DNA from: Telluribacter humicola
GTDB lineage: Bacteria; Bacteroidota; Bacteroidia; Cytophagales; Spirosomataceae
Length of the DNA stretch: 64,000 bases
Direction: 5' to 3'
Assembly (NCBI RefSeq): GCF_017355935.1
Contig: NZ_JAFIQT010000001.1
Location: 434,001-498,000 of the forward strand
Below are positions 43,533 to 52,040 of the stretch, in pieces; within the stretch, counting starts at the first letter, position 1; every line of letters starts with the position of its first letter. Under the pieces are notes generated by a model. It had not been told where the DNA came from. It worked only from the letters and a program-made list of their open reading frames with translations, and did not search any database. Position numbers and translations under genes: made by a program.

Positions 43533-45989
43533 ATGAAAAAGATATATGTACTTGTTATCTGGTGCTTATTGTTAAGTCCGTTAGTAAATGCGCAGACAGT
43601 GCCGAGGGGCATGAAATACCAGGCAGTGGCTCGTAATCTAACGGGTGGTGTGCTAGCCAGTAAGCCCATTTCTTTAAAAATAAATTTATCGAGCCGAAAG
43701 AATAACGTATCAACTGTTCATTACAGCGAAACACATTCTGTTACAACAAATCAGTTTGGCCTATTCACCCTGAACATTGGGGAAGGTGTGGCTATCAACA
43801 AAGTAGCTTTTGACCAAATCCCCTGGAGCAGTGAAGATATTTGGCTGGAAGTAGCTATAAAGGAAGATGGGCAACAAAGTTTTACGGCCATTAGCAATAG
43901 CAAACTATTAGCAGTCCCCTATGCCTTTCATGCCGGAACGGCCTCATCACTCGCCGGTAATGGCTCCAGTGCGGCCCGTACCGCTGCTGGTCCGGGCGAA
44001 GGGGTTCCGGGGCAAGTATGGAGTCTGTTTGGTAACTCCAGGACCGATGCGAATAAAGATCGGTTTGGAACAACAGACTATGTAGATCTGGTAATGATCA
44101 CAAATAATACTGAGCGCCTCAGAATTACCAAAGATGGTGATATTAACATTGCCAATAGTCTGAAAGTAGGTAAAGACGTAGAAGTAGGTAATGATCTGAC
44201 CGTAAAGATGAATACGTACCTCAATACGGTAGGTGGATCAACAATCAATAATGGACCATTTACAGTAAATAAGTTGAGTCCGACCTATCTGACCGGCATC
44301 TTAACGGTAGATAAGGCTACTACCCTCAAAAGTACTCTGGATGTAGACGGAGCTACCCATCTGAAAAATACTTTAGAAGTTGACCTAGGGACAGACCTAA
44401 ACAGTACTCTTAACACCGACGGAGCTACTACCCTAAGAAACACGCTGTCTGTCGATGGGGCTACTGACCTGAATAGTACTCTTAATGCCGATGGTGCTAC
44501 TACTCTTAAAAATACTTTGTCTGTCGACGGAGCTACTGATTTAAACAGTACACTGAATGCTGATGGGGCCACCACTTTAAAAAGTACCTTAACTGTCGAT
44601 GGGACTTCCGTACTTAACAATACTTTAGGGGTAAATGGCCAAGTCACGATCACAGCGAATTTAGCAAACGCTCAGGATAGTTATGATGACTATCCGCTAC
44701 GGGTAACAGGTAACGAGCAAGGTATCGTTGTAAAGTTATCCAGCTCGAAGCCCGACCGGGGCAATAACTACATTACCTTCATGAATGGGGGAGGAACGCC
44801 AACGGGTCGTATCGAAGGGTTTGGCGGTATAGGTACTCAGCTCCGTAGTGCTGTGAATGGAATCATTGGTGAAGGTAGTGATGATGCTTCGCAGGACCGT
44901 GATCAGGATGTACCAGCTAACATACCCGGAGGCGCCGCCGACTATTTTGGTACTAATTATGCTTTTGGCGCCTACCAGTTAACCTTAAGCTTAATTGATA
45001 ATATCATCAGATTAACCACCAATGCAGTAGCATGCGCCGTTGGTATTGGTATTGCGGGTGACTGTGATGATGTATTCTGGAGCTCAGTAGATGTTATTGT
45101 GGGAGGGTTGCAGCTGGGAGGCTATATAGCTTATAATGAAGTTACAGATGCGGCTGGTGTAGGTTATGAATCCGGTGGTGCTGATTATGCTGAATGGTTG
45201 CATAAGGCTAATGTCAAAGAAGCACTTACCTATGGAGATGTTGTTGGTATTCAGGGGGGAGAAATTTCTAAGAGTTTTGTTGAAGCCGAGAAATTTATGG
45301 TAGTGTCTCATAAGCCCGCTGTAATTGGAGGTATGCCCGAAGCCGGCAAAGAGAATGAATATACCAAAGTAGCATTTATGGGGCAGGTACCTGTAAAGGT
45401 GGTTGGCCGGGTGTGTAAAGGTGACTACATCCTTCCATCGGGTAATGGTGACGGAATGGCCACTGCTATTGCACCAGCCGACATGAAAGCCAGAGATTAC
45501 GGACGTATAATCGGGATTGCCTGGGCTGAATCTGATTCAAGAAAAGTATTCAACTATATCAACACGGCGGTAGGTATCAACTCGAACGATATGTCCGGTA
45601 TGATCGAACAGATGCAGAGTTTACTTAATGCAATGCAGACAGCCCTCCAGAAAGCTGTTCCGGAGTATAAGCCGTTGTTCTATGCAGTAGATCAGAAATC
45701 AATGCTGGCATCGGTTGATTATACCAAAGCAGCCTCACTACAGGAAACGGTAGGGAAAAATGTAAATCGTGGTCAGTACGCAACCTTGAAGGATGCTATG
45801 CAGGGAGCCAAGGAGTATGCGGGCACACAGGGCTTTGATCTGAGTCAGTATCCTTTGATGAGTGAGTTCTTTGATAATCCCACTCCCGAAATGGCTAAGA
45901 AAGTACAGGATCATTATATGAGAGCGCTGGTAAAAGCACAGGATCTATTGGCTGCTATGGAGAAAAGAAAAGCAGCAACTGGTAGATAG
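43533..45989 (+). CDS. Large fibre-like surface protein with 12-residue repeats
   Basis: The 818-residue protein has a signal peptide (VNAQT), an N-terminal domain (GMKYQAVARNLTGGVLASKPISLKIN, TTNQFGLFTLNIGEG) common in Bacteroidota tail-fibre-like proteins, and nine 12-residue repeats at residues 264-371 with the frame (T/D)LxxTLxxDGAT. A C-terminal domain around residues 550-670 (GGADYAEWL, GDVVGIQGG, VPVKVVGRVCKGDYILPSG) matches the terminal domain found in several fibre and pyocin-like proteins. The last ~120 residues are helical. No T9SS domain is present. The upstream partner encodes one. A trimeric fibre is plausible but not shown. Confidence 0.75.
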   Translation: MKKIYVLVIWCLLLSPLVNAQTVPRGMKYQAVARNLTGGVLASKPISLKINLSSRKNNVSTVHYSETHSVTTNQFGLFTLNIGEGVAINKVAFDQIPWSSEDIWLEVAIKEDGQQSFTAISNSKLLAVPYAFHAGTASSLAGNGSSAARTAAGPGEGVPGQVWSLFGNSRTDANKDRFGTTDYVDLVMITNNTERLRITKDGDINIANSLKVGKDVEVGNDLTVKMNTYLNTVGGSTINNGPFTVNKLSPTYLTGILTVDKATTLKSTLDVDGATHLKNTLEVDLGTDLNSTLNTDGATTLRNTLSVDGATDLNSTLNADGATTLKNTLSVDGATDLNSTLNADGATTLKSTLTVDGTSVLNNTLGVNGQVTITANLANAQDSYDDYPLRVTGNEQGIVVKLSSSKPDRGNNYITFMNGGGTPTGRIEGFGGIGTQLRSAVNGIIGEGSDDASQDRDQDVPANIPGGAADYFGTNYAFGAYQLTLSLIDNIIRLTTNAVACAVGIGIAGDCDDVFWSSVDVIVGGLQLGGYIAYNEVTDAAGVGYESGGADYAEWLHKANVKEALTYGDVVGIQGGEISKSFVEAEKFMVVSHKPAVIGGMPEAGKENEYTKVAFMGQVPVKVVGRVCKGDYILPSGNGDGMATAIAPADMKARDYGRIIGIAWAESDSRKVFNYINTAVGINSNDMSGMIEQMQSLLNAMQTALQKAVPEYKPLFYAVDQKSMLASVDYTKAASLQETVGKNVNRGQYATLKDAMQGAKEYAGTQGFDLSQYPLMSEFFDNPTPEMAKKVQDHYMRALVKAQDLLAAMEKRKAATGR
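44322..44645 (+). repeat. Nine tandem 36-bp coding repeats
   Basis: Nine units of 36 bp each encode a 12-residue motif of the form xLxxTLxxDGAT. Codons drift between units while the protein motif stays, so this is selected protein structure rather than fresh slippage. The units alternate TL(K/R) and DLN types. Confidence 0.9.
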
Positions 45990-46027
45990 CGTACTACGCT
46001 CTGCCCTTAGTTACAGGTTTATTTGAT

Positions 46028-46073
46028 TTACCCGCTGGGAATAGGATAGCCTTACTCCAGCGGGTAAGTTTTT
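46028..46073 (+). terminator. Terminator after the fibre-like gene
   Basis: TTACCCGCTGG (46028-46038) pairs with CCAGCGGGTAA (46057-46067) and a five-T run follows. It lies between convergent genes and may serve both. Confidence 0.75.
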
Positions 46074-46137
46074 GCATTTGGGTAATGGATAAGTTTAATT
46101 CTGCTATTGTACCCATTTAAATAAGTAACGAATCTGA

Positions 46138-47262
46138 CTACTTCACCCGCCCGTACTGCTTCATCAGCTCCAGTACCTTCTGCTTGGGAAGCGCCTCCAC
46201 TTTATGTCCCTGCGTACCGGTGGTCGTTTCGGCCATGAAGAGCGAGTTAATGATGGCTTCTTCGGTAGCCTCAATGGCCGCCAGGAACAGGGGCGACACG
46301 TAGTCATTGTGCAGGAGCGTGATAGGGGCAGTAGGCTGGTTAGCTTCGTGGGGAATACGGTAGGCTGTGGAGAAGGCAATGACGTAGTCGCCGCTACCGT
46401 TGGAAGCAATACCACCCGTACGGGCCAGACCCATGAATACCCGCTTAGCCAGTCGCTTGAGGTTGCGGGCGTCAAGAGGGGCATCGGTAGCTACCACCAT
46501 CATGCAGGAGCCATCTGACGACTTATCCAATGATTCTTTAAACGAATATTTACCCAACTCTTCCCCCACGGGTACTCCATCAATCTGCAATACTCCGCCA
46601 AAGTTGGTCTGTACCAGTACTCCTACGGTATAGCCACCGAGTTTTTCGGGGAGCTTGCGGGAAGAGGTACCTATGCCTCCTTTCCAGCCGAAGCAAACCG
46701 TACCGGTACCAGCGCCGACGTTGCCTTCGGCCACGGCGCCACTCTGGGCTTTTTGTAGCGCTTCCAATACATGCTCTTTCCGGATTTGGCGTCCGCGTAT
46801 ATCGTTGAGGTAGCCATCGTTTGTTTCCCCCACTACCGGATTCACCGACCGTACCTGCTGATTGCCAGCCCCATTAAGCGTCCAGTCGATGAGGGCATCG
46901 GTGGCGGTAGGTACACTTAGAGTATTGGTAAGTACTAGGGGCGTTTCGAGAGTACCTAGTTCTTCGACCTGTGTGTAGCCAGCGAGTTTACCGAAGCCAT
47001 TCCCGATGTAGATGGCGGTAGGTACCTTCTGCTGGAACAGGTTACTCTCGTGCGGTAGAATGGCTGTGACGCCGGTGCGTACATCCGCGCCCTGAATCAG
47101 CGTTACCTGCCCGACTTTCACTCCTGCTACATCCGTAATGGCATTATGTGTACCCACAGGAAGTACCCCGATCTTGATGCCCAGCTCACGGGGGCGTTTC
47201 TGACTGAAAGTGGATTGGGTGGACAATAGACCGAAAGCAAGAGTGAGTAGTACTAATTTCAT
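46138..47262 (-). CDS. DmpA/P1-family aminopeptidase (S58-type Ntn hydrolase), exported
   Basis: The 374-residue protein has a signal peptide (LLSTQSTFSQ) and the DmpA/ornithine-acetyltransferase fold. NAITDVAGVKVGQVTLIQG and NEDGYLNDI-type segments (GETNDGYLNDI) are typical. The autoprocessing site appears in SNGSGDYVIAF, where cleavage before the Ser would create the catalytic N-terminal nucleophile and two chains. KGGIGTSSRKLP is the second conserved loop. It acts on N-terminal D- or beta-amino acids in characterised members. Here it stands alone, convergent with the fibre-like gene. Exported location is inferred from the signal peptide. Confidence 0.88.
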   Translation of the reverse strand: MKLVLLTLAFGLLSTQSTFSQKRPRELGIKIGVLPVGTHNAITDVAGVKVGQVTLIQGADVRTGVTAILPHESNLFQQKVPTAIYIGNGFGKLAGYTQVEELGTLETPLVLTNTLSVPTATDALIDWTLNGAGNQQVRSVNPVVGETNDGYLNDIRGRQIRKEHVLEALQKAQSGAVAEGNVGAGTGTVCFGWKGGIGTSSRKLPEKLGGYTVGVLVQTNFGGVLQIDGVPVGEELGKYSFKESLDKSSDGSCMMVVATDAPLDARNLKRLAKRVFMGLARTGGIASNGSGDYVIAFSTAYRIPHEANQPTAPITLLHNDYVSPLFLAAIEATEEAIINSLFMAETTTGTQGHKVEALPKQKVLELMKQYGRVK

Positions 47263-47306
47263 GAAAGGCTTTGATTTAGAAATTCACCTTTCAAACTACA
47301 TATTTT

Positions 47307-48128
47307 TCAGGAAGATTGTGGCTGGCACTGTTCACAAAAGTAGGTGGTTCGCCCTCCCACCTTACTCTGTGATACAGGCGTATGGCAGCGGGGACACTGC
47401 CGGTGCTGCCCGGCATCCTCGTAAGGGGAGGTGTCCCACGCCCGGGCATGGATAATATACGAAGGTGGAAAATCAGCGTAGCGAGCCTCCTTCTCAATAG
47501 CGGTACGCAGTACATCCTGAATGGCGGCGTGCAGGGCTTCTACCTCCTGTTCGGATAGTTGATTCGCTGGTTTTTCGGGATGAATACTGGCCTGAAACAG
47601 TAGCTCGTCCGCAATCCAGTTGCCCACACCCGCCGCTACCTGCTGGTCGAGCAGAGCAGACTTGATGGCTGTTTTGCGAGCGGCTAACACAATGGCCAGA
47701 TCCTCTACGGTCATTTCAAGAGCGTCTTTCCCTATTTTCTTCTCTCGCAGGTAGGTCTCAATATCATTGACCAGCCCCATGCGCTCAAACTTGCGCGGAC
47801 AGATAAAGCCCAGGTTATACCCACCCTTGAAGTAGATTACAATACGGGCGTGGCGCGGGCGCTCCAGCGACTGGTGGTAGTACTCCAGGTCGCCAGTCAT
47901 GCCAAAGTGCATGTGCAGGATTACCCCCGGCCGGTCGGTCAGTACAAATAGGTTCTTGCCCACCCGGCGGGTACCGGTAAAGGACCCTCCGCGCAAGGCT
48001 TCGAGCAGTACCAGCGGATCAGTCGTAAGAAGTCGGGTATCCTCTACATCCATATCCTCAATGGGCTGATGGAACGAGGTCGCTTCCAGGTAGCGGCGGT
48101 ATCCTTCTACTTCGGGTAGTTCGGGCAT
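47307..48128 (-). CDS. Fpg/Nei-family DNA glycosylase
   Basis: This enzyme of about 273 residues removes oxidised bases and nicks the DNA. The frame is open further upstream to 48191, but ATG 48128 gives MPELPEVEGYRR, where Pro2 and Glu3 are the obligate catalytic residues once Met is removed, so this start is certain. The DNA-binding helix-two-turn-helix region is followed by a C-terminal zinc finger with CPRCH and CEQCQ. Fpg versus Nei type cannot be separated by eye; the shorter, divergent sequence may be the Nei-like Bacteroidota group. Confidence 0.9.
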   Translation of the reverse strand: MPELPEVEGYRRYLEATSFHQPIEDMDVEDTRLLTTDPLVLLEALRGGSFTGTRRVGKNLFVLTDRPGVILHMHFGMTGDLEYYHQSLERPRHARIVIYFKGGYNLGFICPRKFERMGLVNDIETYLREKKIGKDALEMTVEDLAIVLAARKTAIKSALLDQQVAAGVGNWIADELLFQASIHPEKPANQLSEQEVEALHAAIQDVLRTAIEKEARYADFPPSYIIHARAWDTSPYEDAGQHRQCPRCHTPVSQSKVGGRTTYFCEQCQPQSS

Positions 48129-48183
48129 AGAGGCAATAGTTAACTTTTCGCTTGTGTAACCCCCTGTTGGCTCAAATGGTTTG

Positions 48184-48867
48184 TCAGGCAAAGGCCAGTG
48201 GGTAGAGTCGCTGCTGCTCGCGCAGGAGAGCCTGATAAGCCAGCATACCAGCCACCATAAATAACCAGCTCAGCCAGCAAAGTAGCGGAATGAGCAGGAG
48301 CCAGCCTCCCGGGAGCGTAGGTAGCAGCAGTTTATAGCTGATAAAAAAGCTTTGGTAGGAATTGAAAAAGAGCACCGCCTGGAGCAGACGGTAGTACTGG
48401 ATCATAGAGAGCTTGTATCCTTTCTGGGGTTGGCTTTTGTAAAAATAAACCGTGGCCGCCACACCCGCCGCTCCGGCTAAAGAGCCGTTAAGGGTCAGAA
48501 AGGTGGAGGCATCAAGATAGTCAAAAGCCACGCACAGGAGCAGGGCTCCCAGGCCTGAGCTGATCAGGAGCGGCAACCGGAACAACTCTTTCAGGTGCTT
48601 CCACCACACCCTTCGATCACGGCGAGCCAGAGCTTCTTTCTTTTGTTCCATTACTACGGTAAACCCAAAAATCCCGAACCGGGCGTATACTTTCTGTAGG
48701 GCCGCCTCAAACGAAACGGTCGGCTCGGTGGCCATCTGCTGCTCCACCTCACTGGCCAGGTGGTCTACCAGCTCAAGCTGCAGGTCGTAGTAGTCGACAT
48801 TTTTCTTCTTTACAAAGTTGAACAGCGTGTCAATCTGCGCGTCGGTTAGGGGAGTGGGAGTATGCAT
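48184..48867 (-). CDS. Membrane protein of unknown function next to a PadR regulator
   Basis: The 227-residue protein has a soluble N-terminal part of about 100 residues (LTDAQIDTLFNFVKKKNVDYYDLQLELVDHLASEVEQQM), which resembles the short helical prefix of PadR-partner membrane proteins, followed by about four to five membrane segments. I do not recognise a named family. It lies 64 bp after the PadR gene on the same strand and is very likely its regulated partner, as in many Bacteroidota and Firmicutes PadR pairs. Confidence 0.75.
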   Translation of the reverse strand: MHTPTPLTDAQIDTLFNFVKKKNVDYYDLQLELVDHLASEVEQQMATEPTVSFEAALQKVYARFGIFGFTVVMEQKKEALARRDRRVWWKHLKELFRLPLLISSGLGALLLCVAFDYLDASTFLTLNGSLAGAAGVAATVYFYKSQPQKGYKLSMIQYYRLLQAVLFFNSYQSFFISYKLLLPTLPGGWLLLIPLLCWLSWLFMVAGMLAYQALLREQQRLYPLAFA

Positions 48868-48931
48868 GGTAGTACCTGTTTATACGTAGGATCTTCTATA
48901 TAACTACTACTAATTTTAGATGATCAGCTTA

Positions 48932-49270
48932 TTAGCCCAGCGATAGCTTCGCCCCCAATAGGAGTTGCATGTGCTTCACAAATTCTTCCAGCTCGGCAAT
49001 CCGGCTTTCGGTCTCCGTTTGTCCTTTGGGCGTAATGGCGTAGTACTTCCTCATACGGTTTCCGACGGGTACTACTTCGGCCGTCAATAACCCATCCGCT
49101 TCCAGCTTGTGCAGAGCCGGGTACAGCGCACCCTCGTTAAGGACTACCTCATTGGTGGTGAGCTCCTTTACTTTCTGCGTCAGTTCGTAGCCGTACATGC
49201 GGCCATTCTCTTTTAAGAGCTTTAGCAGTACGGTACTTAGGCTACCTTTGTAGAGTTGGGAGTTGTTCAT
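48932..49270 (-). CDS. PadR-family transcriptional regulator
   Basis: The 112-residue winged-helix protein shows the PadR pattern: LYKGSLSTVLLKLLKENGRMYGYELTQKVKEL, then VVLNEGALYPALHKLEADGLLTAEVVPVGNRMRKYYAITPKG. The C-terminal helix (ELEEFVKHMQLLL) is the dimerisation arm. It likely represses its own promoter and the downstream membrane-protein gene. The start is ATG 49270, 191 bp from the divergent lysS start. Confidence 0.92.
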   Translation of the reverse strand: MNNSQLYKGSLSTVLLKLLKENGRMYGYELTQKVKELTTNEVVLNEGALYPALHKLEADGLLTAEVVPVGNRMRKYYAITPKGQTETESRIAELEEFVKHMQLLLGAKLSLG

Positions 49271-49295
49271 GGTGCTTCTTTTGGGTATACTACGA

Positions 49296-49311
49296 AGGTA
49301 AATATATACCT
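49296..49311 (-). promoter_or_regulatory. Possible PadR autoregulatory site
   Basis: AGGTAAATATATACCT is an imperfect palindrome just upstream of the padR start codon. PadR proteins usually bind such palindromes near their own promoter. This is a suggestion only. Confidence 0.3.
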
Positions 49312-49398
49312 AAGTTTGTTATGCATCAATAGTTGAGGTAAATTTTTCGCTATGACCTTCTCTGTTACATAACATGGCTGATCCAGTAATTTTTCACT

Positions 49399-49406
49399 AA
49401 TTTTGC
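49399..49406 (+). promoter_or_regulatory. Candidate -7 element for lysS
   Basis: TAATTTTG fits the Bacteroidota consensus TAnnTTTG, 55 bp upstream of the lysS ATG. The -33 element is not clear, so confidence is moderate. Confidence 0.4.
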
Positions 49407-49461
49407 GCACCAAATTGCCTATCAAAGAGTTAACACTTTTCATAACTATCTAAGAATTACA

Positions 49462-51177
49462 ATGCTACTTAGCGAACAGGAGCTACTTCGTCGCCAAAAA
49501 CGCGAGGAACTAATGAAGCTGGGGATAGATCCCTACCCCGCCGAGGAATTTGAAGTCAACGTCACGGCTGCCGATATTCATAAAAACTATGACAATAATA
49601 AGTTAGACTATAAAAGTGTAACTATTGCCGGACGTCTCATGGGTTTTCGGATTATGGGTAGCGCCTCGTTCGCTGAGCTTCAGGACAACACAGGTCGTAT
49701 TCAGCTGTACTTCCGCCGCGACGATCTCTGCCCTGACGAAGACAAGACTCTCTATAATACGGTATTCAAAAAACTGCTCGACATCGGTGATATCATCGGA
49801 GCGAAAGGTTTTGTATTTACCACCCAGACCGGCGAGGTATCCATCCACGTACAGGAGTTTAAGATCCTGACCAAGTCGCTGCGCCCACTACCCGTAGTGA
49901 AGCGCGACGACGAAGGAAACGTATACGATGGCTTCACCGACCCTGAGCTGCGCTACCGCCAGCGCTACGTAGACCTGATCGTAAACCCTGAGGTGCGGGA
50001 TATATTCGTAAAGCGGGCGCGTATCATTACTACTATGCGCCACTACTTTGACTCCAAAGGTTGGCTGGAGGTAGAGACTCCTGTACTGCAGTCTATCCAC
50101 GGGGGAGCGGCGGCGCGTCCTTTCAAGACCCACCACAATGCCCTGGATGAGGACCTGTACCTGCGTATCGCTACAGAACTTCACCTCAAGCGTCTGATTG
50201 TAGGTGGATTTGATGGCGTGTACGAGTTTGGTAAGCTGTTCCGGAACGAAGGGATGGACCGTACTCACAACCCAGAGTTTACAACGGTAGAGCTTTATGT
50301 TGCTTATAAAGATTACCACTGGATGATGGCCATGACCGAGCAGGTACTGGAGCAGGTAGCTCTTGCCGTCAATGGTACTACCAAAGCGACTTTCGGTGAT
50401 AAAGAGCTGGATTTTGCTGGTCCGTACCCACGTCTGAGCATTACCGAAGCCATCGAAAAATTCACCGGTGTCAACGTGGAAGCGCAGGACCTGGCGTCGC
50501 TGCAGGCGCAGTGCCGGGCATGGGGTATGGAGATAGATGACACCATGGGCAAAGGCAAGCTCATAGATGAGATATTCGGAGAGAAGGTAGAGGAGCACAT
50601 CATCCAGCCTACTTTTATCATTGACCACCCCGTAGAGATGTCCCCGCTGACCAAGAAGCACCGCAGCAAGGCGGGCCGGGTTGAGCGATTTGAGCTGTTT
50701 GTTAACGGAAGGGAGATTGCCAATGCCTACTCGGAGCTGAATGATCCTATTGATCAGCGCGAGCGCTTTGAGGATCAGCTACGCCTGAAAGAGCGTGGTG
50801 ATGATGAGGCCATGGAAATGGACGATGACTTCCTGCGGGCACTTGAGTATGGTATGCCTCCTACCGCCGGTATCGGTATCGGTATCGACCGCCTGACCAT
50901 GCTCCTGACCAACAATTCCAGCATTCAGGAAGTACTCTTCTTCCCGCAGATGCGCGCCGAGAAGAAGCCTGAGATGGCTACGGATGCTGACTACGAAGCA
51001 GCCGGAGTACCCAAGGTATGGATTCCTGCCCTGCAAAAAATGGGTCTGATGACCATTGAGCAGCTCAAAGGTGCTAATCCTAATAAGGTATTTAATGATC
51101 TGGGAGGATTACGCAAGAAGCTAAAGATAGAGGCCCCTATGCCTAAGAAAGAAGAAGTAGAAGGCTGGATCAGTTAA
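49462..51177 (+). CDS. lysS: Lysyl-tRNA synthetase, class II
   Basis: The 571-residue enzyme charges tRNA-Lys. It has an OB-fold anticodon-binding domain (about 50-150), motif 2 in FRNEGMDRTHNPEF, and motif 3 in GIGIGIDRLTMLL. About 70 residues follow the catalytic core (EAAGVPKVWIPALQKMG, then a short helical end with GGLRKKLKIE), longer than the roughly 505 residues of E. coli LysS; such a C-terminal extension is usual in Bacteroidota. It is a single-gene transcript ending in a strong bidirectional hairpin. Confidence 0.96.
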   Translation: MLLSEQELLRRQKREELMKLGIDPYPAEEFEVNVTAADIHKNYDNNKLDYKSVTIAGRLMGFRIMGSASFAELQDNTGRIQLYFRRDDLCPDEDKTLYNTVFKKLLDIGDIIGAKGFVFTTQTGEVSIHVQEFKILTKSLRPLPVVKRDDEGNVYDGFTDPELRYRQRYVDLIVNPEVRDIFVKRARIITTMRHYFDSKGWLEVETPVLQSIHGGAAARPFKTHHNALDEDLYLRIATELHLKRLIVGGFDGVYEFGKLFRNEGMDRTHNPEFTTVELYVAYKDYHWMMAMTEQVLEQVALAVNGTTKATFGDKELDFAGPYPRLSITEAIEKFTGVNVEAQDLASLQAQCRAWGMEIDDTMGKGKLIDEIFGEKVEEHIIQPTFIIDHPVEMSPLTKKHRSKAGRVERFELFVNGREIANAYSELNDPIDQRERFEDQLRLKERGDDEAMEMDDDFLRALEYGMPPTAGIGIGIDRLTMLLTNNSSIQEVLFFPQMRAEKKPEMATDADYEAAGVPKVWIPALQKMGLMTIEQLKGANPNKVFNDLGGLRKKLKIEAPMPKKEEVEGWIS

Positions 51178-51200
51178 GAACTCATTGAGTAAGATTACCA

Positions 51201-51235
51201 ACAAAAAAACCGCAGCAAAGCCGCGGTTTTTTTGT
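51201..51235 (+). terminator. Bidirectional terminator between lysS and csp
   Basis: ACAAAAAAACCGC and GCGGTTTTTTTGT pair around a 9-nt loop. A-tract on one side and T-tract on the other allow termination from both strands. Confidence 0.88.
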
Positions 51236-51260
51236 TTTCACTGCCAGAAAAAAGAAATAG

Positions 51261-51455
51261 TTATATCTTTCTTACTTGAACGGCATTAAGTCCTTTTTTA
51301 CCTTCTACAACCTCGAATTCAACGCGGTCGTTTTCACGGATGGTGAGACCTCCCAGGCCAGTCACGTGAACGAAGATGTCCCTGTTTGTGTCGTCTTCAA
51401 CGATGAAGCCATACCCTTTGGCTTCGTTGAAAAATTTTACAGTACCTGTCTGCAT
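51261..51455 (-). CDS. Cold-shock domain protein (CspA family)
   Basis: The 64-residue single cold-shock domain starts MQTGTVKFFNEAKGYGFI (RNP1 KGYGFI) and has RNP2 IFVHV. It binds single-stranded RNA or DNA and acts as an RNA chaperone. The middle reads DDTNRDIFVHVTGLGG, a common Bacteroidota variant. It is monocistronic, with a 300-bp AT-rich leader upstream that may hold a long 5' UTR of the kind known for cold-shock genes. Confidence 0.94.
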   Translation of the reverse strand: MQTGTVKFFNEAKGYGFIVEDDTNRDIFVHVTGLGGLTIRENDRVEFEVVEGKKGLNAVQVRKI

Positions 51456-51818
51456 GATAATAAAAAATGAAAAAATTAAAAAATAATAAAAAGGTTAAGA
51501 ATTGTAAAAGCCAGCTCCAAGGGTAGAAGCAAACACAATTACCCGGGTATTGAGATAGATTGGCGAATGCTACCAATATAAATCAATAAGGTTGTTTGAT
51601 ACTTTTTTGTCAGCCAAAGAAGTAAACATTTTACAGATTCTTCAAGCGCAAAGAAACAAAAATTGTTTGGATTCCAACTATTTTGCCAAAACAATTTGAT
51701 TTAACGGAAGTTATAGTCCGTGTAATTAATAAGTATTTACCACGAAAAGCGTTAGGAGGTAATTTGCTACCGTCAATTTAACTTATTAATTTGGAACTCT
51801 AATCAGAGCAACAAGGGT
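51456..51818. other. AT-rich divergent leader/promoter region
   Basis: These 363 bp between the csp gene and the pspC-like gene contain no coding sequence that I can support. The csp side is very A-rich just upstream of its start. No stable riboswitch-like structure is evident. Confidence 0.5.
51763..51793 (+). promoter_or_regulatory. Candidate promoter for the PspC-domain gene
   Basis: TTTG (51763-51766), then a 20-nt spacer, then TAATTTG (51787-51793) is close to the -33 TTTG/-7 TAnnTTTG Bacteroidota promoter, with one base missing in the -7 box. It is 26 bp upstream of the ATG. Confidence 0.4.
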
Positions 51819-52040
51819 ATGAACCGGATTCGCTATTACGTAGAAGACCAGATTTTTGGTGTGTGCGCTCGACTTGGTGAGAAGCTTAGCATTTCGGCCA
51901 GCAGCATAAGATTATACTTCATCTATGCCACCTTCCTTGCCTTTGGGTCTCCTATTATCATTTACCTGGTGCTAGCCTTCTGGCTGGAACTGCGCAAGCA
52001 CTGGCGCCGACACAACAGCCCTACGATTTGGGAGCTATAG
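51819..52040 (+). CDS. PspC-domain small membrane protein
   Basis: The 73-residue protein matches the PspC domain: an amphipathic start with DQIFGVCARLGEKLSISASSIRLYFIYATFLAFGSPIIIYLVLAFWL and one strong membrane segment. PspC proteins sense envelope stress in the phage-shock system of other bacteria; no PspA or PspB gene is near here. Its 3' end overlaps the convergent glycosyltransferase gene by 20 bp. Confidence 0.87.
   Translation: MNRIRYYVEDQIFGVCARLGEKLSISASSIRLYFIYATFLAFGSPIIIYLVLAFWLELRKHWRRHNSPTIWEL

Noticed and set aside
44322-44645. Regular 36-bp units could suggest a CRISPR array
   Set aside because: There are no unique spacers; the units are continuous coding repeats in one frame.
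49888-50661. 257-residue minus-strand open frame across lysS
   Set aside because: It is a mirror frame of lysS with no protein-like family pattern.
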